The notes beneath the pieces were generated by a model. That model had not been told where the DNA came from and ran no database searches. It worked only from the letters and a program-made list of their open reading frames with translations. A DNA stretch of 64,000 bases from Nissolia schottii (lineage: Eukaryota > Streptophyta > Magnoliopsida > Fabales > Fabaceae): contig QANU01016365.1 of NCBI GenBank assembly GCA_003254905.1, forward strand, positions 680,574-744,573, in the 5' to 3' direction. Shown in pieces: positions 48,801 to 58,833 of the stretch. The position numbers and the translations under genes were made by a program. The first letter of the stretch is position 1. The number at the start of each line of letters is the position of its first letter.

Positions 48801-50499
48801 CATTCTAGTTGCATAATACGTTGTATTTGCATGAATTCATGTAGAATTTTACTTAGATTGCATAAACTAACCATTTAAGTATGCTAGGTGGAAATAGATG
48901 TTTTTGGATGTATTTCAGGGGTAAAATATCAATGGGAGGATGCCACGAAGGATTAAGAAGCTTAAGATCCAAGAAAAAGCAAGAAAACATGTAGAAATAG
49001 CTCCAGGGAGTGCTCGCAATCTTGCCCTAATCTACATGATACATGATATTGGGCTTCACGGGCTTGCCTATGTCTATGCTTCACAATATTACCCTAATTA
49101 TTCTATATGTGTGAAACCTATTCTACATGACGATCGTACAAGCTACACTAGGGTCAATGTAAATTGTTGCCGACTTACAGTTCTATTCTAGATCTCACTC
49201 TCATGAAAATAATTTAAATATAATATGAACATGATAACTGAAATAACTAACATGATCATAACTTTTGAAATCCATGAACATACACACATAACATCATGGT
49301 CTTTATGCAATAACACAATGGTCTCACAACTTTTCTAAAATGGTTTTTATGATTTCTAAACTATTTCGTAAACGATTTCATAAATGTGTCCATCAGGTAA
49401 ATATGGTTTTCATAAATAAAACATGTTTTTATAAAAAGGTTCAATAAAACATTTTTGGAAAGATAAATATATTTTCAAAAATCAAGCTTTCATAAAAGTT
49501 TTCTATTAAAGCATTTTTGTAAATATTTTTCATAAACAAATCCTTATTTTCCATGCACGTCAAACCATTTAACTAAATCATGCTTTATAAACTATGAAAA
49601 TAAATATAATGGCTAAAATAAACTACGAGCAACCACCCACTCGCCTACAATGCCTGTAAGGGTGGTGCACAACCTATGGTGACCTGCGAAACTCTGAACG
49701 ACGTTCCCAAACTGACATAGAGACATACATAGAAATTAGTGACACATGAAACTAAAGAAACAACATAACTAGAAGTGAAACAATGTAACTGGGTACTACT
49801 CATCAACGCTACAACACCCTAATAGCGATGTGACACTAACACAGTAAAACTTTATGCTGGCCCTAACACCATTGCGCCCTTGGAGTGCAATTGCGTTGGC
49901 AGGCACACCACCATGGTGCCCTGGTAGTGTCGTTGCGCTGGCACCATCACCAGCTACCTTAAACAATGATGGAAAAGAAAAGAGAGGGGGCTAGAGGACT
50001 TACCACTCATGAAGAACACTTGAATGATCACCTTTAAGCTCCCACACTCCCTAAGATGAAACTAAAACTTCATAAGAGTCCATACTTGGAGGGACCCTCA
50101 TCTACACTTGTGGATAAACAATAAAAATCATTATTTTCTAATGCATGCTAAGACTCATATGGTAAGGCTCTATTTATAGGGGAAGGCTAGCAGCTCCACA
50201 TTTTCATACAACCGATGTAGGGTTTGAAGTAGATGCTGAGCTCTATTGCGCTCACACAACGCAACTATGTTGCACCTACCGCCATTGTGCTACCAGGGCG
50301 AAATCGCACTGGTGTTGGTAGAGCCTAGCATCCTGCTAACCCTATTACGATATAGTTGGGGCCCAAAATTCATCATTTGTTACTATAGGACCCACTATAA
50401 GTTAACTTAGACACCTAATCCTATATTCTAAGGTCACCAAATGTATGGGCCATCACATCATGAGTTTAACATACTCGATAAATCCTAGTCATGAGTCAG

Positions 50500-51165
50500 G
50501 TTTATTATAACCACAAATTCACTTGGTCATTATAGTTCCAGTAGTTAGACAACAACTCAAATAATCAATCAGTGTAGTTACATCGGTACATTTGCTAGTT
50601 GCCAGAAAAATTCACCAGTAGACCAGTTAACAACTTAGAATAGTAAGTCAGTACCATCGTAATAGTTTAGCCATTATATCCCTAATAGTTGGTCAATATA
50701 TTTATAACACCTCATCCATAAGTTATGACAGTTAGTCAGTGCATCGACACAATTTAGTTGATGGTTATAGAATAGTTAGTCAAGCCAGGGATAATAATTA
50801 GCTAGTAGTCACTCGAATAGTCAGATAGTGTTGACATAGCATTATAACCAGCCAATATAGATGTAGCAGATGGTCAACAGTTGTGAAACGGTTAACTAAT
50901 ATAGTTATAATAGGTTAGTCAGTCTTTGTAAGTCAGTAACCGGCATAGCAATAACCAACGGTGGTAGTTGTCAAAATAGTAAGTCAGTTTTGAGGGTAGA
51001 ATAGACGATATACAATTAGCGAGTATTGTTAACTAGGTATTAACCAACCAGTTAGCAATGTTAGGCATAATAGGCACTCATTAACAACTCACATAGTCAG
51101 TGTCGTTAGGGCGGTCAACAGTCATTACACTAGTAGTCAGTACCAAGGTATAACATTGTCCTTGG
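50500..51165. repeat. Degenerate short-repeat core (GTTAGTCAGT-like)
   Basis: The words AGTCAGT, GTTAGTCA, AATAGTTAG and AACCAG(T) recur every 15-40 bp. The same vocabulary resumes after the solo LTR at 52693-52835 (CATCAGTTAGTCC, AAGTCAGTAGC), so the array was continuous before that insertion. Confidence 0.6.
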
Positions 51166-51170
51166 GCACC

Positions 51171-52687
51171 TGACACACACCAAAACATAATTAATTTCAG
51201 TGCGCGATTAAATAATAATTTATAAAACTAAATTAACCCCAAAAACGTAATAAAGGGGGGCTAACCTAAGTCGTCTCTCAAGGAAGCAATTAGAACAAAT
51301 TAAAATTACAATTAAAAAGGGGGTTTGGATTGTTCAATATAAATAAAAAGAAAGCAAAATGAAAGTAAGTCAACAGTGATAAAAAGCAATATCCTGCATA
51401 CGGCATTTCTAGATCAAGGATTAATTGTCATTGGCTCCTAATTAATTATTCATAAGAGGGGATGTTCTTTATTAGTTGAAATCTCTAACTAATACGCAAA
51501 TCACTTAAGAGACTACGATCGTCAATCCCCTAAGCATTTATTAATACAGGAATTAAAATTAAGATATCAGCACTTAAAACCCATATCAATTATGTTACAA
51601 TTGCACAACCTAATTAAATCTAATTAGTTCCCCCCAAAAGTTCCCAAATCCTAAATCAATAAATCCTACAATCGTCAAGATTTATCAACCTAGAATTAAC
51701 CTTAACCAACAACATGCGATAGCTATATTACTAATTAGGGGCGGAACAAACCATGAATAAACATTAAGCACAAGAACCTCTAATTAATCTTAATCTAGAG
51801 TTACCGCATGCAAGATATTAAGAAAACTACCCCTCCATGGATGGAGGATAAAGGTTCATAACGAATAAAAAATAAGAAGAGAGTAGAAAATAATGGAGTA
51901 TTAAAATAACAAAACCTAAATTAGAGAACGAAAGAAATTCGCAAATAGTTGGGAGCTTACGTTGTCAATGTGAGCGCTCCAACAATCCTTGAATAATTAA
52001 TAACTAAGCACTACTAACATAAACCTAAAGTGCATAAAATAAAAGAGAAAAGTACAGAAAATAAAAGTGGAGGTTGAGTATAAAGTTCTCTTTAAGAGTT
52101 GAGAGAGGATGTCTTATTTATAGAGGATTGGCACAAAGTGAGTGTAAATCCCACACTTTCAGCACAACAATTAGTAAAATTGTGATAACTTCGGCTATAG
52201 ATATCGGATTGAGGTGATTCAAATCTCCAATTAAAACTAAGAGATAGATCTACAACTTTGTAGTTGAGGTCAAATTGAGATTCAATTTCCATCCTGGTGC
52301 AAAATCCGTGGCAAAGTCAGCACTAAAAATCCTCAACAAATCTTTGACCAAATCTTTTTGAATTTGAATTCAATCTTGTATTTATTGATCCAAATCTTCT
52401 CTTCAAATCTCTTCTTCAAAATTTATATCTTATCAAATCTCCTTCAAATCTTCATTGATCCTCTTGACAATTTATTTTCTGCAATTAAAATAGAAAACTA
52501 AAGAAGAACAAAAGAAATCTACACATTAATTTCTAAGATAAAATAGTTCTTAAAATTGCATTTTTCTCAATTTCTCACAAAAGAGGATAATTTGTAAAAC
52601 ATATTAATTAAGCATTAAAATTACACGTTTTTAGTATGCAATGTTCAATTATAAAATAATAAAATAGGGTACAAACTTCACCTATCA
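51171..52687 (-). mobile_element. Solo LTR of a retrotransposon, 1,517 bp, with 5-bp target duplication
   Basis: The segment begins TGACAC and ends CTATCA (TG…CA). It is flanked on both sides by GCACC (51166-51170 and 52688-52692), a textbook 5-bp target-site duplication. A TATA box CTATAAATAAG on the - strand near 52115 suggests the LTR is oriented leftwards, so it reads TGATAGGTGAAGTTTG… from its own 5' end. No internal region or partner LTR is present, so it is a recombination remnant. Confidence 0.85.
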
Positions 52688-54530
52688 GCACCCATCAGTT
52701 AGTCCAGTTTGAACAAGATATTCAATAAGCAACTAGTCACATAATCAAATCATTTCAAACGTGGTAAGTTACATAAGTCAGTAGCTCAGATAGCACAGTA
52801 ACTAAGATAATTTATAAGCTCATTGTTGTGACCAGTAGGTTCATTGACTTTAACGTATAGGATAAAATGCCTAGAGTAACTCGTAATGGACTCTCATAGT
52901 AAAAAAAAAAGGTTGACTTTTGGACCCCAACAACAGTGCCATAACACCAAGAGGGCGCTGAAGCGCCAAGAGCCACTGACACTGGTGCCATAACATTCTT
53001 GACCGACCTTCAAGTTCGACATCGCCTGATTATGAGTGGGAAGGTGTCAGTCTTCCCATATAAATAGAGTATTACCTCATGAGTCTTAGTATACGTTGGA
53101 AGACAATTATTTTTTTTATTTTCCACAAGTGCAAGTGAGGTTTCTTCCTAGTGTGAACTCTATAGAAGTTTAGATGGGTCTTTGAGGAGCGTGGGAGCTA
53201 AAAGGTGTTCTTGTGTTCTTTACGAGTGGTAAGTCCCCTAGTCCTCTCATTGTCATTTTCATTGTTGTTTTAGGGTTGCTAATGGTGACGCTAGGGCAAT
53301 GGCACAATGGGGGCACCATGGTGTTGCACTTGTTGGCACTACAACGCTGCTTGGGAACTATAGTGTTGGACTGGAATTCTACGACGTTAGTATCACAGCG
53401 TTATAGCATTAATGATCACTCCCTAGTTGCATTGTTTCACCTCCATTTATGTCATTGTATTGATTTAGCTTGTCATTTGATTCCTATGTTAGTTAGCAAC
53501 ATTGTTAGGACTCCTTTAGGGTTCGTCGGTATCGATGTTAGGTCTTTAACGATTCCAAGTGAGTAACATATAATCTCGTTATATGTTGTCATTAGTATTA
53601 TTTGCAAATGTTTTATGCATGATTTTAGAACTATTGTACGATGTTTGCGTTCTTTTATTTATGAAAAATATTTATGAAAATATTTTAGAAAATATGAAAG
53701 TTATTTTAGAAAAACACCAGACCATACATTTTAATGCATTATGTTTATGCTTCACGAAAATGAAAGATCATATATATCTTCATATTTTGTTATAATGTTT
53801 TAAGAGCATTTTAGTGAAGTTATATCTAGGATAAAATTGTAAGTCACTAAACGGTGTTAATCTTGACTGTGTTAACTTATGGCTAGGTCCACCAAACCAG
53901 CTGTGGGTGATTAGAATTAGCAATCACAGCAGTAAAATCTACTAGGGTTTTAACAGGAGTATGGTTTTAGCAAAAGAAAAATCCGAAAATGTGGGTCAAA
54001 ACAGAAAATTACGAATGTGTGGGGGGGAAGTCTGAATTCGCCATGGTCAGGGGCAGATTCAGAAATTTGGAAAATAAAAAAATGTAAAAAAAGAGGAGAC
54101 GTGACAGGCAGGTGCAGACATGGGAAACTGAAAAAGCAAGGTCTGAATTCGGAGCACCCCTAGGCAAATTCAGGGTGGCGAATTCAGACTGGCAGTGGCG
54201 CAGCGGACAGGTGGCGCAGCAGGAGAATGTTTGGCGGAAGACTGAAAACGCCTGACTTCGTGGAGTTTTCAGAACAACGGCAGCGACACAGAAGCTGTGA
54301 TTGGTGCAGCCCAGGGTGCTTTAGCAGCCTTTGACTAAGGCAAATTCGGGAGAGGGGGGAGACTCCTTTAAAATTGCTTCTGGTCCCCCCCAAATTGCCT
54401 CACCTCATTTCGTTTTCACTTCCTTCTTTCTTCCCTCCACTCCGAAATTTTTACTAACCCTCATCCCTCCTTCCCTGAGTTCGTTTTGTTTCACCTCCCA
54501 TCCTAACTCTCTCTTTCATTTTATTTTCTG

Positions 54531-54540
54531 CTATAAAAGG
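54531..54540 (+). promoter_or_regulatory. TATA box of the PMD gene
   Basis: CTATAAAAGG lies downstream of a pyrimidine-rich stretch and about 560 bp before the acceptor of the first coding exon, leaving room for a leader exon and an intron made of the 92-bp repeats. It matches the CTATAAAAG(A) box in front of the transposase gene at the other end. Confidence 0.5.
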
Positions 54541-54642
54541 TAAAAAAAAAACCTCATAACTCTCTCTTTTATTTTGCTGAATTTTTTTTGTAAGTTTATT
54601 TATTTTGGGTTATTATATTTTGGGTTGACCATTCCTTTAAAA

Positions 54643-55090
54643 TTTTCAAGCACTTCAATTTAGTAATTTCTTATTTTTTTTATGGTAGAAATAAATTAAC
54701 TTTTTTTCTATTTCAGTTATAAATTAATTACTAAATTTTCAAGCACGTCAAATTAGTAATTTATTATTTTTTTATGGTAGAAATAAATTAATTTTTTTTC
54801 TATTTCAGTTATAAATTAATTACTAAATTTTCAAGCACTTCAATTTAGTAATTTCTTATTTTTTTTGGTAGAAATAAATTAATTTTTTTTCTATTTCAGT
54901 TATAAATTTATTACTAAATTTCCAAGCACTTCAATTTAGTAATTTCTTATTTTTTTTATGGTAGAAATAAATTAATTTTTTTTCCTATTTCAGTTATAAA
55001 TTAATTACTAAATTTTCAAGCACGTCAATTTAGTAATTTCTTATTTTTTTATGGTAGAAATAAATTAATTTTTTTTCTATTTCACTTAAA
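54643..55090. repeat. Five tandem copies of a 92-bp AT-rich unit
   Basis: CAAGCAC anchors occur at 54647, 54740, 54832, 54923 and 55017 (spacing 91-94). Each unit has TCAATTTAGTAATTTCTTA, a T-run, ATGGTAGAAATAAATTAA, another T-run and CTATTTCAGTTATAAATTAA. The T-run plus CTATTTCAG is a splice-acceptor-like sequence present in every full unit. The array ends just before the acceptor used by the first PMD coding exon at 55104. Confidence 0.9.
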
Positions 55091-55128
55091 TATTTCTTTG
55101 TAGTTAGGTGGAAAAAAGTGGTAGTACG

Positions 55129-58100
55129 ATGGTGAGACGAAAAGAAGATGATACTGTAAATTCGTTGCTACACATCTTAGAACAAATCATCAAAAATTAT
55201 CAGGTATATGTTCACCTTTTTTATCATTATTATTATTGTTGTTATTATTAATGTTATATTATTGTTGTTGTATTTTGTAAAATTTTGAAAAAATAATGAC
55301 TATCAATATTACGTTATTATTATATTATTATTGTTGTATTTTGTAAAATTGCGAAAATAATGACTCTTATAAGTTTAATATAAAAAATAAATCATATTAT
55401 TTAAGATATGTATTTATTTTTTTCAATGAAAAAGTAGGGTTTTCAAGTTAAAAGCAAAATCTTTAGTCTATATTTTTTAATGAGATGGACAACTTGTTTA
55501 TAACAAAATCGGTTAGTGTACTATATCATTTAAAGATATTGGAAGATATTAGTCTATACAATTTTTAAAGATATTTAATACTATATCATTTCACAATATT
55601 GGAAGATATTATGATATTCTATTTTTTTTTTAAATTTGGTGGTATCTTTGATAATTTCATTTAAATATCTATAATTGAATTTTTTTAAAAATGTTTGTTA
55701 CAACTTTATTGAGATGATAGATAATTCCAAAAATTAAAACATCCCTAAACATATCTAACCTTAACCATAACCCTAACCTAGCCCAAACATAACCCTAACC
55801 CTAGCATTACCCTAACCCTAATCTTAACCCTAACTACCTAGCTCTAACCCTAACCCTAACCCTAACCATAACCTTATCCTAACCCTAAACCTAACCTTAT
55901 CCTAACCCTAACCCTAACCTTGTACTAACCCTAGACGTAACCCTAACCCTAACCTTAGCCTTATACTAACCCTAACCATAACCTTAACCCTAACCCTAAC
56001 CCTAAACCCTAGCTCTAACCCTACCATTAACCCTAACCCTGACCCTAACATTAACCCTAACCCTAACCTCAGCCCTAAACCTTAACCCTAACCTTATCTT
56101 TAACCTTATCTTATCCCTAGCCATAACCCTAATCCTAACCCTGACCTTATCCTATCCTTAGCCATAACCCTAACCTTATCTTTATCCCTAAACCCTAGCA
56201 TTAACCCTACCCCTAACCTTAAACCCTAACCTTATCCTATCCCTAGCCATAACCCTAACCCTAACCCTACCCTAACCCTAACCCTAACCCTATCCCTAAC
56301 CTTATCTTATCCTTAGCCATAACCCTAACCCTAACACTGACTTTTTATTATTATTTTACTATTATTATGACAATTATAAATTTGCAACACTTATCATATT
56401 ATTTTGGGTAAAATTTAATGCTAATCATTATTGTTACAGGGTGCGCGGAGGCTGCGTACTAGACATGGGTTTATTGAGCCACCAAATGCCCTAATATATC
56501 CGTATCTGGAAAATGCAGGCCTACTACATGCATCCTTGTTACCACAAATTCCTATAAACTAAGGTCTCCTTTCTGTGCTTTTTGAGAGGTGGAGGCCGGA
56601 AACCCACACATTTCATTTACCACACGGGGAGTGTGCTATCACGTTGGAGGATGTCAACATGATACTGGGAATTTCCGCAGAGGGAGATGCTGTGACTGCC
56701 ACACAAATTGTATTCATGGGACAAGGTCTTATAAATCTATGCCAGGACCTTCTTGGCATTACACCTGACCCCGAGGACATGCGCTTATCGTTTATTAATT
56801 CGGTTTGGCTGAATAATCATTTTGGCCCCGATATCCGCCCTGACCTTGATGAGCACGACATGCAGGAGATCTTGGAATGGCATGCGCGCGGATACATTTT
56901 GCGCTTGTTTGACAATTTTTTGTTCTGTGATAAGAGCGACAATTGGATCCACTCCAAATACTTAGCCATCCTTCGAGATTTGGGTGGCCTACGAAGATAC
57001 AGTTGGGGTTCGGCCATCCTAGCGGTGCTGGAAAGAGCACTTTGTCGCGCGACGCGCACCAATTGTAAGGGAATAAGTGGTTGTATGGTGCTCATTCAAG
57101 TGTGGGCATTTTATAGATTCCCTACGCTTGCACCAACCCGACATGATCCGTTCTAGTTTCGTTTTCCTCTTGCGGCAAGGTAACTGAATTATCATTAGTC
57201 GAATAGATTATGTTTTTCATTATCACTAACTCAATTAATTGAATATGTTGCAGATGGGCTAACCACGTGTACATTCATAATGCACACAATATTACTGTCA
57301 AGGAATGCAGAAATGCCATTGACGATATGGCACCAGATGAGGTTTAACCTAACACCTTCAACATATTCCCTTCAACAATCTTGGAAGTTTATTAACTCAA
57401 TTATTTTTGTGTACAGTTTATATGGCAGCCATATCGTCAACCCCAGGTTGCCGCAGTTATCCTTGTGGAATTGAAGAATAAACGGGGAACGTGGTCAGCA
57501 GTATGCCCGCTAATATGCTTTGAGACTGTTGAGTGGCATGCGGTTGATCACGTGCTCCGACAATTTGGTCTAGTTCAGGATATGCCTTGTGGACCTAGTT
57601 GCAACGTTCTGGCTTCAGCACATAATGTCGACCTGAGGGGGAATCCACATGCATTGGGTTGTACAAACTGGGTGCAGATGCATCAACCGTGGATTCATAT
57701 GTGGATTAACCGTGTGGCCTTAGTCCGCCCTAGAATTGCAGATTATAGACCAACTAATATGTATTGGCAGTGGTATCTAGTTAATGGTCGTAGATTTCTC
57801 AAACAAGTCCACGATCAGCAACAGCTACCTGAAGTGTGGTAGCAATACCACCCTTCACCGATGCATGGTAATGTGCCAGCGTATGAACCACATGAATTCT
57901 TTGATGATCATCCGCACGGTTTGTACATTCCGCATATTCCGCACCCTCAACAAGATTTCTTTGCTCTGCCTGACCAATATGAAGCATCTGTTCTGGCTTC
58001 GCAGCCTGATTTATATGCTCCTGTTCCTCAGACCGACTCGTGCGATTCTGTTCACTAGCCCGGCTTGTTCGCCTGGCTAGGCGAACAAATGGCTCACCCA

Positions 58101-58731
58101 CTGAATGAAATTGACGACGCATTTGATCTGTTCAATCCTGGGCCCTCGTCGTCACATCCGCCTCGACATGCATCCGATGAAGTTGAAGTGACTCCATACC
58201 CAGATGAAGTCACTTCACCTCCATACAGACCAGAAACCCGATCTCCTTTTCCTGGTGAAGGTTTTACTGATCCACACTTTTCATATGGTAGAAGGTCTTT
58301 CCATGTAGGGGGGAATTCAAGATCATGTGAGCGACGCGAACGATCGCCAAGGAGATCAGTAGACAACACATGTATGGATAGTCGTAGAGGTGCTTCCGAG
58401 CCATCAGGTTATAGCGCTGCGGTTAGGGTATGGTTTGATCTAAATGAGCTGCTCGACGATGAGGACATGCTTGACGATGACAACACTCACGCTGCAACGA
58501 GCCATATGTCGCCTACACTTGGTCGAAGGGGAAACCTTTTTACGGGGGGTACGAGGAGTGCAAAGACGAGTGATGCAGTGGATGGGGCGTCGGACCAATG
58601 ATGATGAAGCGAGTACAAGTGGCGCAACCCACCAAGGGTATGATCTCCGGGACCGTGAAAATATTAGGGCACCCGATCGATACACCCCTGCACAGGCACC
58701 TAGTAATCAAGGTTTTCATGGGCAAAGATGA
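55129..58731 (+). pseudogene. Plant-mobile-domain (PMD) gene of the MULE, inactivated
   Basis: Exons 55104-55203 (ATG at 55129, MVRRKEDD…), 56440-57179, 57254-57341 and 57417-58601 join in one frame with consistent phases. Key PMD text is LFERWRPETHTFHLPHGECA, ITLEDVNMILGI, LAARWANHVYIHN, FIWQPYRQPQ, FETVEWHAVDHVLRQFG, YWQWYLVNGRRFL. Family knowledge: PMDs occur in retroelements and Mutator-like elements and in host MAIN-type genes involved in silencing; their biochemical role inside transposons is unknown. In-frame stops are at 56560 (TAA), 57154, 57841 and 58056 (TAG). The C-terminus leaves frame near the G6 run at about 58545, and the expected end (YDLRDRENIRAPDRYTP) is read in another frame to 58731. 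It therefore no longer makes a full protein. Confidence 0.85.
55742..56340. repeat. Telomere-like CCCTAA repeats in the PMD gene intron
   Basis: About 600 bp of degenerate hexamers, mainly CCCTAA with CCATAA, CCTTAT, CCTTAA and occasional CCCTAAA variants. It lies wholly between the donor at 55204 and the acceptor at 56439 of the PMD gene. The usual plant telomere unit is the heptamer CCCTAAA, whereas hexamers dominate here. It is interior to a transposon and not a chromosome end. Confidence 0.9.
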
Positions 58732-58833
58732 ACATGTATCTGTATATGTACTAGAATGAATTAACCAATTTGATTACAATTAATGATATTTCACATAAGC
58801 ATTTCACATAAACATTGCATGATAATTACAGTT

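Larger units (their letters stand above)
49115..53890. mobile_element. Element with kilobase inverted arms and a minisatellite-like core
   Basis: 49115-50470 read on the - strand matches 52835-53890 read on the + strand. Shared landmarks in order include TATAGGATTAGG or TATAGGATAAAA, GGGCCCCAAC or GGACCCCAAC, CCTATAAATAGAGCCTTACC or CATATAAATAGAGTATTACC, TGAGTCTTAG, CGTGGGAGCT-like and GAGTGGTAAGTCC, CACCATGGTG, and CTGTAAGTC near the outer ends. The arms are diverged and each keeps a TATAAATAGAG box pointing outward. Between them are 700 bp and 150 bp of GTTAGTCAGT-like degenerate repeats, split by a solo LTR. It could be one long-TIR transposon, or two solo LTRs of one family in opposite orientation. 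Confidence 0.6.

Noticed and set aside
53213-53566. 117-codon + strand frame
   Set aside because: It lies in the right inverted arm of the element at 49115-53890; the homologous left arm does not preserve the frame.
54643-55090. CRISPR-like regularly spaced repeats
   Set aside because: Units are directly adjacent 92-bp tandem repeats with no unique spacers, in a plant genome.
55742-56340. A true telomere or chromosome end
   Set aside because: The repeats are degenerate, mostly hexameric and enclosed by exons of one transposon gene with matching splice phases.
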